Positions 1-7,668 of a DNA stretch of 64,000 nt are shown in pieces. The stretch spans positions 558,001 to 622,000 of the forward strand of contig NZ_JPVO01000055.1 in NCBI RefSeq assembly GCF_000772955.1, given 5' to 3'. Under the pieces are notes generated by a model, which did no database searches, was not told where the DNA came from, and saw nothing but the letters and a program-made list of their open reading frames with translations. Every line of letters begins with the position of its first letter. Within the stretch, counting starts at the first letter, position 1. The position numbers and the translations under genes were made by a program. The DNA comes from Ureibacillus sinduriensis BLB-1 = JCM 15800. GTDB lineage: Bacteria > Bacillota > Bacilli > Bacillales_A > Planococcaceae.

Positions 1-2277
1 CAAATGCATAAGAAATCTTTCCGGCTTAAGTCGAATATTTCTCAACTGTTCTTTGATGCTTTACAAATCAAAAGAAGTAGAGCAGCAAAAGAAGATGACT
101 TTGTTTACTACAACAAACTAGCATTAAAAAAACCGGTGAAAAGCGAAAGAGACGTTCAAGGCGGCATAGAGTATCCATTGACGACCAGCGAGAAAGTTGG
201 TCTTTTTAAAGGAGCAATGGAACAATTTGAAGAGCGGCCGGAACAATTTGAGATGATGGATATTATTTGGGGAAATCTAAATGACAAATCAGAAGTGCTG
301 ATCGAGGCTTCCACAGGTATTGGAAAAACAATTGGTTATTTATTGCCCGCTATCTTTTACGCAAAACAGAATAAGCGAAAAGTATGTATTAGTACGTATA
401 CAACACACTTACTTGAACAGCTGCTTAACAATGAGATTCCAAAAATAGAAAAAATCATTGGTCGTCCAATCAATGTGACATTATTAAAGGGCAAGAGAAA
501 TTATGTGGATGTTGGCCTTTTTGAACAGTTAATGAAAAGCCAGGATTTATCTTATGATGAAACGCTAACAACATTACAGGTATTGGTTTGGTTATCCAAA
601 ACGCAAAACGGCGATCTTTCAGAGTTGAATTGCTCTGGTGGCGGACAGCTGTTTATTGATAAAATCCGGAAAAATCCCGAGAGCGCACAACACAAACAAT
701 CATTTGATTACTACGACCGTGCTATTCAAGAGAGCAGGGATGCTGATCTTATCATTACAAATCATTCCATGCTTCTCGCTGACCTTGTTCGTCATGAACC
801 GATATTTGATGAAATTGACGGTTGGATTATTGATGAAGCCCATCAATTTGTTCAAGCGGCTGAGCAAAGGGATCAAGCTGTTTTCACCTTCACGAATTGG
901 AAGTATTTATTCGGGCAAATTGGTCTTTCATCAGATCCGGAATTATTTTCTACGTTTCAAAAGATTGCAATAAAAAAACAAAGAGTGCCTTTAAAGTCGT
1001 TTCAACAATTGGAAAAAGCATTCATTCAAATGGTTGAATTGTTTGATCGGTCCATGCAAGATATCGTTCGCCAGATGAAAGAATGGGCCCAGCCTATAAA
1101 ATCAAACCCTAAGAGAATAGCGTTTTTCCATGAGTTAAACTTAGATCGAGATCTTTATGTCGATTTTTCTAAAGCAATGCAACATTGGATCGACTTGGCG
1201 GATGAAATTTCAATGCTTTTTAAAAAGGATATTGAACAAATTGCACCGGAGCATAAATTGATTCTGGAACAGTGGGACTTTTTTGTTCGTGAGTATAAAA
1301 TGAAGGCAAGCGAATGGGATGAAATCTTTATCGGCTTAGATGAAGATTTCACAACTTGGATTGAAATGGACAAAAGGAACATTCCCGGCAGTATCCGGGT
1401 TCTAAAAAAACCGATTACGATTTCTAGGTCGATTGAACAACTTTTTTACCCATTGCGAGAGCGTGCCGCAATCATTTGGACATCGGGTACTTTAACTGTG
1501 CCCAACAATGAACGGTTCATTGCAAAACAATTAGGAATTGAGAAAAGTGTGCCGCTCAAAATGCTGCAAGCGCCAAAACATTATTACAAAGGAGCAAAAG
1601 CATTCGTCGTCAATGATATGCCGGATATTCAATCGGTTTCACAGTCCGATTATATTGAATCAGTAGCCTTGGCAATCACCCAGATTGTGCGTTCGACAGA
1701 GGGTAGATGTTTTGTATTGTTTACCTCCCAGGATATGTTGAGAAAAACAGTCGAGCTGATTCAAGAAAGTGAACTACTCGACGACTATATGATTTTTGCA
1801 CAAGGTGTTACAAATGGAAGCAGGATGCGTTTATTAAAATCTTTCCAGAAATTCAGTCACTCCGTGTTATTTGGAACGAACAGCTTCTGGGAAGGGGTGG
1901 ACGTACCCGGTGACGGCCTATCATCCGTCATTGTCGTACGGTTACCATTTTCCGCACCCGAGGAACCAACTTTCAAAGCTAAATCGGCAATTTTGCAACA
2001 ACAAGGGAAGAACGCCTTTTCCGAGCTCTCTTTGCCAGAAGCGATTCTGCGATTTAAACAAGGATTTGGAAGATTGATCAGGTCTTCGAAAGATAAAGGC
2101 ATCTTTGTCGTTCTAGATCGCCGGATTGAAACAAAATCGTATGGAATAGAATTTTTGCGTGCATTACCGCAAATTTCTGTTAATAAACTACCGCTACAAG
2201 ATATGGTCTTAGAGGTAGAACATTGGTATAATAACAAGGATGAGGAAAGAAAGCAGGTAGACAAACATGACGGATAA
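1..2277 (+). CDS. dinG: DinG-family ATP-dependent helicase, 5' end outside the window
   Basis: This is a superfamily 2 helicase of the DinG/Rad3 type, expected to unwind DNA in repair. Counting from the ATG at base 4, a Walker A motif (STGIGKT) lies at residues 103-109, a DEAH box (IIDEAHQ) at 277-280, and the late motif QGFGRLIRSS near the C-terminus. The reading frame stays open upstream of that ATG to base 1. The Bacillus homologue is about 930 aa with an N-terminal DEDD exonuclease domain, so the gene almost certainly starts before the window and the exonuclease part is missing here. No cysteine cluster typical of the Fe-S XPD/E. coli DinG branch is apparent. It is followed closely by tseB, as in the B. 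subtilis gene order. Confidence 0.93.
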   Translation, partial: QMHKKSFRLKSNISQLFFDALQIKRSRAAKEDDFVYYNKLALKKPVKSERDVQGGIEYPLTTSEKVGLFKGAMEQFEERPEQFEMMDIIWGNLNDKSEVLIEASTGIGKTIGYLLPAIFYAKQNKRKVCISTYTTHLLEQLLNNEIPKIEKIIGRPINVTLLKGKRNYVDVGLFEQLMKSQDLSYDETLTTLQVLVWLSKTQNGDLSELNCSGGGQLFIDKIRKNPESAQHKQSFDYYDRAIQESRDADLIITNHSMLLADLVRHEPIFDEIDGWIIDEAHQFVQAAEQRDQAVFTFTNWKYLFGQIGLSSDPELFSTFQKIAIKKQRVPLKSFQQLEKAFIQMVELFDRSMQDIVRQMKEWAQPIKSNPKRIAFFHELNLDRDLYVDFSKAMQHWIDLADEISMLFKKDIEQIAPEHKLILEQWDFFVREYKMKASEWDEIFIGLDEDFTTWIEMDKRNIPGSIRVLKKPITISRSIEQLFYPLRERAAIIWTSGTLTVPNNERFIAKQLGIEKSVPLKMLQAPKHYYKGAKAFVVNDMPDIQSVSQSDYIESVALAITQIVRSTEGRCFVLFTSQDMLRKTVELIQESELLDDYMIFAQGVTNGSRMRLLKSFQKFSHSVLFGTNSFWEGVDVPGDGLSSVIVVRLPFSAPEEPTFKAKSAILQQQGKNAFSELSLPEAILRFKQGFGRLIRSSKDKGIFVVLDRRIETKSYGIEFLRALPQISVNKLPLQDMVLEVEHWYNNKDEERKQVDKHDG

Positions 2278-2304
2278 AAAAACAGCAGAAATGAAGGTGG
2301 TTCG

Positions 2305-2790
2305 ATGAAGAACTGGATAATTTTCATTTCCGTTTTTATTGTATCTTTGGCACTTGTTATTTCTGTTCTCGTAATTTGGAAATCCGACGAACCATTCAAT
2401 GAAATTGAGGGGAAGGCAGAAGAGCTTACTTTAACTACAAATTCATTGTCGGTTGTATCGGATTCTTACGTTTATAATGGTAATAAACCGTACGTTACCG
2501 TGTTCGGGGAAGACGAGGATGGTAACGAAAAAGCAATATTTGTTCCGATCAGTTTGGAAGAAAAATCGATTCAGGAAGTAGTTTTGCAGGACGGTGTTAC
2601 TAAGGAACAGGCATTGTCGGTTTTAAATAAGGAAGTAGAAGTGAATAAAATCCTTCATACAAAATTGGGCTATGAAGAAGAAGTGGGCCCCGTTTGGGAA
2701 ATTACTTATACAAACGGAGATGAAAAACTCAACTACGTCTATATTATGTTTGAGGACGGACAATGGTGGAAACGCATTTTGAACTTGTAG
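2305..2790 (+). CDS. tseB: YpmB/TseB-like membrane-anchored cell wall elongation regulator
   Basis: This 161-aa protein has one N-terminal membrane segment (about residues 4-24, IIFISVFIVSLALVISVLVIW) followed by an extracytoplasmic acidic domain of the DUF5590 type. The B. subtilis homologue YpmB/TseB is linked to elongation-phase peptidoglycan synthesis. Its place between dinG and aspB matches the B. subtilis order; the small ypmA gene found there is absent. A GAAGGTGG ribosome binding site supports the ATG at 2305. Function is taken from family and position. Confidence 0.85.
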   Translation: MKNWIIFISVFIVSLALVISVLVIWKSDEPFNEIEGKAEELTLTTNSLSVVSDSYVYNGNKPYVTVFGEDEDGNEKAIFVPISLEEKSIQEVVLQDGVTKEQALSVLNKEVEVNKILHTKLGYEEEVGPVWEITYTNGDEKLNYVYIMFEDGQWWKRILNL

Positions 2791-2805
2791 AGGAGTAGAT
2801 GTTTC

Positions 2806-3999
2806 ATGAGAGAATTATTAGCCAATCGTGTAAAAACATTAACACCGTCAGCAACTTTAGCCATTACTGCAAAGGCAAAAGAGTTAAAAGCGAACGGTAT
2901 TGATGTGATTGGTTTAGGGGCAGGAGAGCCAGATTTCAATACACCAAAAAATATTCTGGATGCAGCAGCAGAATCGATGTATCAAGGACATACAAAATAT
3001 ACTCCTGCTGGTGGGCTGCCTGCTTTAAAGAAAGCGATTATTGACAAGTTGGCGCGTGATAACCATCTCGCTTATAAGCCAAATGAAATTCTTGTCGGAA
3101 TTGGAGCAAAACACGTTCTTTATACTTTATTTCAAGTCATCCTAAATGAAGGGGATGAAGTGATTATCCCAATTCCATACTGGGTGTCATATCCCGAACA
3201 AGTAAAACTTGCTGGTGGTGTGCCGGTATATGTTGAGAGTACGAGTGAACAAAACTTCAAAATTACGGCCGATCAATTACGTAATGCGGTAACGCCTAAA
3301 ACGAAGGCTGTCATTATTAATTCACCAAGCAACCCATCCGGCATGGTCTATACGCGTGAAGAATTGATTGCTATAGCGGAGGTTGCTGTCGAGAAAGATC
3401 TATTAATCGTATCGGATGAAATTTATGAGAAACTTCTATACAATGGATTAGAACATTTTTCTGTAGCATCCATATCTGAAGAAGTAAAAGCGCGTACAAT
3501 TTTAATAAATGGTGTAGCGAAATCGCACTCTATGACAGGCTGGCGGATTGGTTATGCGGCAGGAAATGCGGAAATCATCGAATCGATGACAGACCTTGCT
3601 TCACACTCAACTTCGAATCCAACTACGACATCCCAATATGCTACGATTGAAGCTTACAACGGATCACAAGATTCGGTCGAAGAGATGAGGGCGGCTTTTG
3701 AGTCTCGACTGGAAACAATCTATCCAAAATTAAACGCAATTCCAGGTTTTAAGGTAATTAAGCCGCATGGTGCATTTTATCTACTGCCGGATGTATCGGA
3801 GGCGGCACAAAAAACTGGATACACATCGGTAGATGAATTTGTAACTGCCCTGCTTACTGAAGCAAATGTTGCAGTGGTACCGGGCTCTGGCTTTGGATTG
3901 CCATCCACTATTCGTCTAAGCTATGCTACTTCTTTAGAAAACCTGGAAGAAGCTGTTCGTCGGATGGATAATTTCGTAAGATCAAAATGGCAAGACTAA
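2806..3999 (+). CDS. aspB: Class I/II aspartate aminotransferase
   Basis: PLP-dependent aspartate:2-oxoglutarate aminotransferase of 397 aa, the usual length. The Schiff-base lysine is Lys239 in NGVAKSHSMTGWRIGY. Other family signatures are GAGEPDF near residue 40, INSPSNPSG and the cofactor-binding VSDEIYEKL. The start at 2806 is preceded by GAGGAG. It lies 15 bp after tseB and upstream of asnS, consistent with aspartate made here feeding asparagine and tRNA charging. A 9-bp hairpin separates it from asnS. Confidence 0.95.
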   Translation: MRELLANRVKTLTPSATLAITAKAKELKANGIDVIGLGAGEPDFNTPKNILDAAAESMYQGHTKYTPAGGLPALKKAIIDKLARDNHLAYKPNEILVGIGAKHVLYTLFQVILNEGDEVIIPIPYWVSYPEQVKLAGGVPVYVESTSEQNFKITADQLRNAVTPKTKAVIINSPSNPSGMVYTREELIAIAEVAVEKDLLIVSDEIYEKLLYNGLEHFSVASISEEVKARTILINGVAKSHSMTGWRIGYAAGNAEIIESMTDLASHSTSNPTTTSQYATIEAYNGSQDSVEEMRAAFESRLETIYPKLNAIPGFKVIKPHGAFYLLPDVSEAAQKTGYTSVDEFVTALLTEANVAVVPGSGFGLPSTIRLSYATSLENLEEAVRRMDNFVRSKWQD

Positions 4000-4086
4000 T
4001 TTTTTATAATGAGTACTAGCAAAATGACTTATTTGACGAAGTAATAAGGTGCATGCTTACTTGCTTTGCCGTATAAGTTCATCTAC

Positions 4087-4116
4087 GGCTAATCGCCATA
4101 GTCGGTACGATTAGCC
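4087..4116 (+). promoter_or_regulatory. Inverted repeat in the aspB-asnS gap
   Basis: GGCTAATCG at 4087-4095 pairs perfectly with CGATTAGCC at 4108-4116 across a 12-nt loop. Only a short T-run follows, then the asnS ribosome binding site. No T-box core (GGGTGG context) is visible. It could be a weak attenuator or an RNA processing hairpin. Confidence 0.35.
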
Positions 4117-4140
4117 AAGTTTTCTAATGGAGGAACAACT

Positions 4141-5436
4141 ATGAAAAAAATCATGATTCAAGATATGCCGGGAGCTATCGGCGAAACTGTCAAATTGGGC
4201 GTATGGTTAGCAAACAAACGTTCAAGCGGTAAAATTGCCTTCCTGCAACTGCGAGATGGCTCAGGCTTCGTGCAAGGAGTTATTGTAAAAGAGGAAGTAG
4301 GGGAAGAGCTTTTTGCAACAGCAAAAGGTTTAACTCAAGAAACATCTATGTACGTTACAGGTGTTGTGAAAGAAGACACGCGTTCAAGCTTTGGATGTGA
4401 ATTGGCCATTACAGGCATTGAAGTCATTCATGCAGCTGAAGACTATCCAATTACGCCTAAAGAGCACGGTGTAGAATTTTTAATGGACAACCGTCATTTA
4501 TGGTTACGTTCACGAAAACAACACGCAATTATGAAAATACGTAACGAAGTAATTAGAGCAACATATGAATTTTTCAATAATAATGGCTTTGTTAAAATTG
4601 ATCCGCCAATTTTAACCGGTTCTGCTCCTGAAGGAACTTCCGAGCTATTCCAGACAAAATACTTTGATGAAGATGCGTATCTTTCTCAATCTGGCCAACT
4701 ATATATGGAAGCAGCCGCGATGGCGTTAGGGAAAGTATTCTCTTTCGGACCTACATTCCGTGCAGAAAAGTCAAAAACGCGCCGTCACTTGATTGAGTTT
4801 TGGATGATTGAACCGGAAATGGCTTTTGTTGAATTCGAAGAAAATCTAGAAGTGCAAGAGCAGTATGTTGCATACATTGTTCAATCAGTATTGAAAAACT
4901 GCAAACTTGAGTTAGAACGACTTGGCCGGGATACTTCAAAACTTGAAAACATTCAAGCACCATTCCCACGAATTACGTATGATGATGCAATCAAGTTCCT
5001 GCATGATAAAGGGTTTACAGATATCCAGTGGGGTGACGATTTCGGGGCTCCTCATGAAACAGCGATTGCAGAACATTACGATAAACCTGTATTTATCACA
5101 TGCTACCCTGTAGGAATTAAGCCATTCTATATGCAACCGCACCCAGAACGCGATGATGTTGTTTTATGTGCTGACTTAATTGCACCGGAAGGCTATGGTG
5201 AAATTATCGGTGGATCTGAACGTATCCATGATTACGATTTATTAAAACAGCGGATAGCTGAACATAAACTCGATGAAACAGCGTATGCTTGGTATCTGGA
5301 ATTGCGCAAACAAGGCTCGGTACCACATTCCGGTTTCGGTTTAGGACTGGAACGTACGGTGGCATGGATCAGTGGAGCGGAACACGTTCGTGAGAGTATC
5401 CCATTCCCTAGACTTTTAAATCGTTTATACCCTTAA
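4141..5436 (+). CDS. asnS: Asparaginyl-tRNA synthetase
   Basis: Class IIb aminoacyl-tRNA synthetase of 431 aa that charges tRNA-Asn. An N-terminal OB-fold anticodon-binding domain spans about residues 15-100 ([24 protein letters not shown]). The catalytic core carries [19 protein letters not shown] (motif 2) and [13 protein letters not shown] (motif 3). The size fits bacterial AsnRS. The start at 4141 has a TGGAGG site 7-8 nt upstream. Translation fits the position downstream of aspB seen in Bacillus. Confidence 0.96.
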   Translation: MKKIMIQDMPGAIGETVKLGVWLANKRSSGKIAFLQLRDGSGFVQGVIVKEEVGEELFATAKGLTQETSMYVTGVVKEDTRSSFGCELAITGIEVIHAAEDYPITPKEHGVEFLMDNRHLWLRSRKQHAIMKIRNEVIRATYEFFNNNGFVKIDPPILTGSAPEGTSELFQTKYFDEDAYLSQSGQLYMEAAAMALGKVFSFGPTFRAEKSKTRRHLIEFWMIEPEMAFVEFEENLEVQEQYVAYIVQSVLKNCKLELERLGRDTSKLENIQAPFPRITYDDAIKFLHDKGFTDIQWGDDFGAPHETAIAEHYDKPVFITCYPVGIKPFYMQPHPERDDVVLCADLIAPEGYGEIIGGSERIHDYDLLKQRIAEHKLDETAYAWYLELRKQGSVPHSGFGLGLERTVAWISGAEHVRESIPFPRLLNRLYP

Positions 5437-5477
5437 ATGGACAGTCAAAGCAAGTCACATTTCCTAATATAAAAATC

Positions 5478-5504
5478 AAAGCGCTCGTATCGTACGGGCG
5501 CTTT
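5478..5504 (+). terminator. Hairpin after asnS
   Basis: AAAGCGCTCGTA pairs with TACGGGCGCTTT with one G-U pair and a 3-nt loop. The following T-run is broken (TTTCATTAG), so termination strength is uncertain. Confidence 0.5.
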
Positions 5505-5622
5505 CATTAGTATTTCCATTATTGTCATTAAAATATCGAGTATTACGCAATGCCAAGTAGTAAACGATAAAGACAAAGACAACCCATCAAGACGTATATT
5601 TCAGAAGAAAGGAGTCTTTCAT

Positions 5623-6342
5623 ATGAATAGGAAATATCAACGACTCCATATGTGGATAGAGCAGGGGAATGTGTCAATACCCAAGCTGTTCTTTCAATAC
5701 TATAAAGCGTTAAAGATTTCGGATGATGAAGCACTTCTTTTATTACATTTACTAGCCTTTCATTCAGAACAGAATGATTTTCCGACACCCGGAGATTTAG
5801 TGAAAAGAATAAATTTCAGTGAAAATGAAATCAGCCTAAAATTACAAAGGCTGATGCAAAAAGGATTTATAGAGATTACCCAAGGAATCGATGGAAACGG
5901 GATTGTCTATGAAAAATATTCAGTATATCCATTATGGGAAAGAATTCTGGATTATATGGAAGCTTCATCATTACAACATGAACTCGAAGAAGAAAAAAAC
6001 GAAGAGGGCGAAATTTTTACAATCTTTGAACAAGAATTCGGCCGTCTTTTGTCCCCAATGGAAATTGAAACGATCTCAATGTGGTTAGATTCAGACCGTC
6101 ATTCTCCCGCCATTATAAAGGCGGCGCTGAAGGAAGCGGTGCTGGCGGGTAAAATTTCGCTGCGTTATATCGACCGAATACTGTTTGAATGGAAAAAGAA
6201 AAACTTTACATCCGTTAAACAGGTCGAAAAACATTCAGAGCAATTCCATAGTAAAACAACTGCAGTTTTACCAAAAACAACTGCAATAAAGGAAAAAAAC
6301 AACAAAGTTTCCTTTTATAATTGGCTCGAGGAAAGAGAATAG
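5623..6342 (+). CDS. dnaD: DnaD primosomal protein
   Basis: Replication initiation/restart protein of 239 aa that works with DnaB and DnaI in loading the helicase. An N-terminal winged-helix oligomerisation domain (about 20-110) is followed by the DDBH2 domain with the conserved YIDRILFEWKKKN motif (YxxxIxxxW) near residue 183. A lysine- and threonine-rich tail follows. The start at 5623 sits after AAGGAG. The stop abuts the nth ribosome binding site, so the two are probably co-transcribed, as in B. subtilis. Confidence 0.93.
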   Translation: MNRKYQRLHMWIEQGNVSIPKLFFQYYKALKISDDEALLLLHLLAFHSEQNDFPTPGDLVKRINFSENEISLKLQRLMQKGFIEITQGIDGNGIVYEKYSVYPLWERILDYMEASSLQHELEEEKNEEGEIFTIFEQEFGRLLSPMEIETISMWLDSDRHSPAIIKAALKEAVLAGKISLRYIDRILFEWKKKNFTSVKQVEKHSEQFHSKTTAVLPKTTAIKEKNNKVSFYNWLEERE

Positions 6343-6353
6343 GGGGTGTAACG

Positions 6354-7016
6354 ATGCTTACGAAAAAACAGTGGGAGCATTGTTTGGAAATAATGGACGA
6401 AATGTTCCCCGATGCTCATTGTGAGCTTGTTCACGATAACCCATTTGAGTTAACAATCGCGACACTATTATCAGCGCAATGTACAGATGTACTTGTCAAT
6501 AAAGTGACGAAGACATTATTTCAAAAATATAAAACACCGGAAGATTATTTGGCCGTGCCATTGGAGGAATTACAAAATGACATCCGTTCAATTGGCCTTT
6601 ACCGAAACAAAGCCAAAAACATCCAAAGTTTATGCCAAAAGTTGTTAACGGAATATAATGGTGAAATCCCACAGAGCCGTGAACAGCTTGTCACATTGCC
6701 CGGAGTTGGCCGTAAAACGGCAAATGTTGTTCTATCTGTAGCGTTTAATATCCCTGCGCTGGCGGTGGATACCCATGTGGAACGGGTTTCCAAACGTTTG
6801 GGGTTGTGTAGACTGAAGGACACGGTACTAGAAGTGGAAGAAACAATCATGAAAAAGACGCCTAAAGAAAATTGGTCGAAAACCCACCACCAAATCATCT
6901 TTTTTGGCCGCTATCACTGCAAAGCCCAGAATCCTCAATGCCATATTTGTCCTCTACTTGATGATTGTAGAGAAGGGCAGAAACGTCTAAAAAAAGGATT
7001 GGTGAAGCAATCATGA
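6354..7016 (+). CDS. nth: Endonuclease III, Fe-S DNA glycosylase/AP lyase
   Basis: Base-excision repair enzyme for oxidised pyrimidines, 220 aa. A helix-hairpin-helix LPGVGRKTANVVL contains the catalytic lysine, VDTHV holds the catalytic aspartate, and the C-terminal Fe-S loop is Cys-x6-Cys-x2-Cys-x5-Cys (CKAQNPQCHICPLLDDC). An upstream in-frame start at 6321 exists, but the AGGGGGTG site at 6342-6349 and family length favour 6354. It overlaps ypoC by the ATGA arrangement. Confidence 0.95.
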   Translation: MLTKKQWEHCLEIMDEMFPDAHCELVHDNPFELTIATLLSAQCTDVLVNKVTKTLFQKYKTPEDYLAVPLEELQNDIRSIGLYRNKAKNIQSLCQKLLTEYNGEIPQSREQLVTLPGVGRKTANVVLSVAFNIPALAVDTHVERVSKRLGLCRLKDTVLEVEETIMKKTPKENWSKTHHQIIFFGRYHCKAQNPQCHICPLLDDCREGQKRLKKGLVKQS

Positions 7017-7363
7017 TAAAAGTGAAGAGGGAGTCCATTGCACGGGAACTAGTAGAACCCTTCTTTGAACAATGGGATGAACTAAGTAACGTTATTCATC
7101 AGGCTCATGATGCCCGAAATGGTGAAGCCAAAATACTGATGGATAAAGGAATTCAGCTTTTCGAAAGTTGTATTGTACATTGCTCCGAAACATCTTCACA
7201 ATCTATCATTGAATTTGAAGAATATGAGGTTCTTCCAATTAACGGGATGGAGCGTTTGAAGTTTATTAAAGTTCGGCCGGGCCAATATGCTTGTTTCAGA
7301 CAACTAGATGAATTATTTAAAGAGTTGAAGAAGCGGCTAGCACGGTTGAGAATTAGAAGTTAA
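7013..7363 (+). CDS. ypoC: YpoC family protein
   Basis: This 116-aa, predominantly helical, soluble protein has no assigned biochemical role. Its start overlaps the nth stop (ATGA), so it is translationally coupled to nth. The position directly after nth and facing ponA matches B. subtilis ypoC. It ends with an arginine/lysine-rich helix. A rho-independent terminator follows. Confidence 0.8.
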   Translation: MIKVKRESIARELVEPFFEQWDELSNVIHQAHDARNGEAKILMDKGIQLFESCIVHCSETSSQSIIEFEEYEVLPINGMERLKFIKVRPGQYACFRQLDELFKELKKRLARLRIRS

Positions 7364-7387
7364 TGGATTAGTTAATCAATATAAATT

Positions 7388-7425
7388 GACCCAAAAGCGA
7401 TAGTGTTTTGCTTTGGGTCTTTTTA
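7388..7425 (+). terminator. Terminator after ypoC
   Basis: GACCCAAAAGC pairs with GCTTTGGGTC (one bulged A), followed by TTTTT. It closes the dnaD-nth-ypoC transcript. Confidence 0.8.
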
Positions 7426-7595
7426 TATATGGAGAGGTCAATGGGGAGAGCGTAACGGGCATTAATGAGATTTCAAATGCATGTTCTAATCGGTCCAACC
7501 GAGCAACATTCATCGATGAGTGGTCATTATGTAACTTTTTACTGTAAGATTGTTGAGAAACACAGCCCTAAACAATCTAAATCTTTGCCTAATCT

Positions 7596-7633
7596 AAAGA
7601 AAAAGGCGATGAAAAATAGTATTTTTCATCGCC
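7596..7633 (-). terminator. Terminator of the recU-ponA operon
   Basis: A perfect 13-bp stem (7605-7617 with 7621-7633, loop AGT) is followed on the minus strand by TTTTTCTTT. The rest of the 7.43-7.6 kb gap shows no gene or further structure that I can support. Confidence 0.85.
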
Positions 7634-7668
7634 ATAGATAATGTGTTCAAACAACTATCTTCTTGAGA

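Noticed and set aside
2268-2308. 13-codon ORF bridging dinG and tseB (its stop overlaps the tseB start)
   Set aside because: Too short and overlapping both genes; ypmA known from B. subtilis is longer and not recognisable here.
4000-4140. Possible T-box riboswitch before asnS
   Set aside because: Only a 9-bp hairpin is present; the conserved T-box bulge sequence and specifier structure are not found, and the space is too short.
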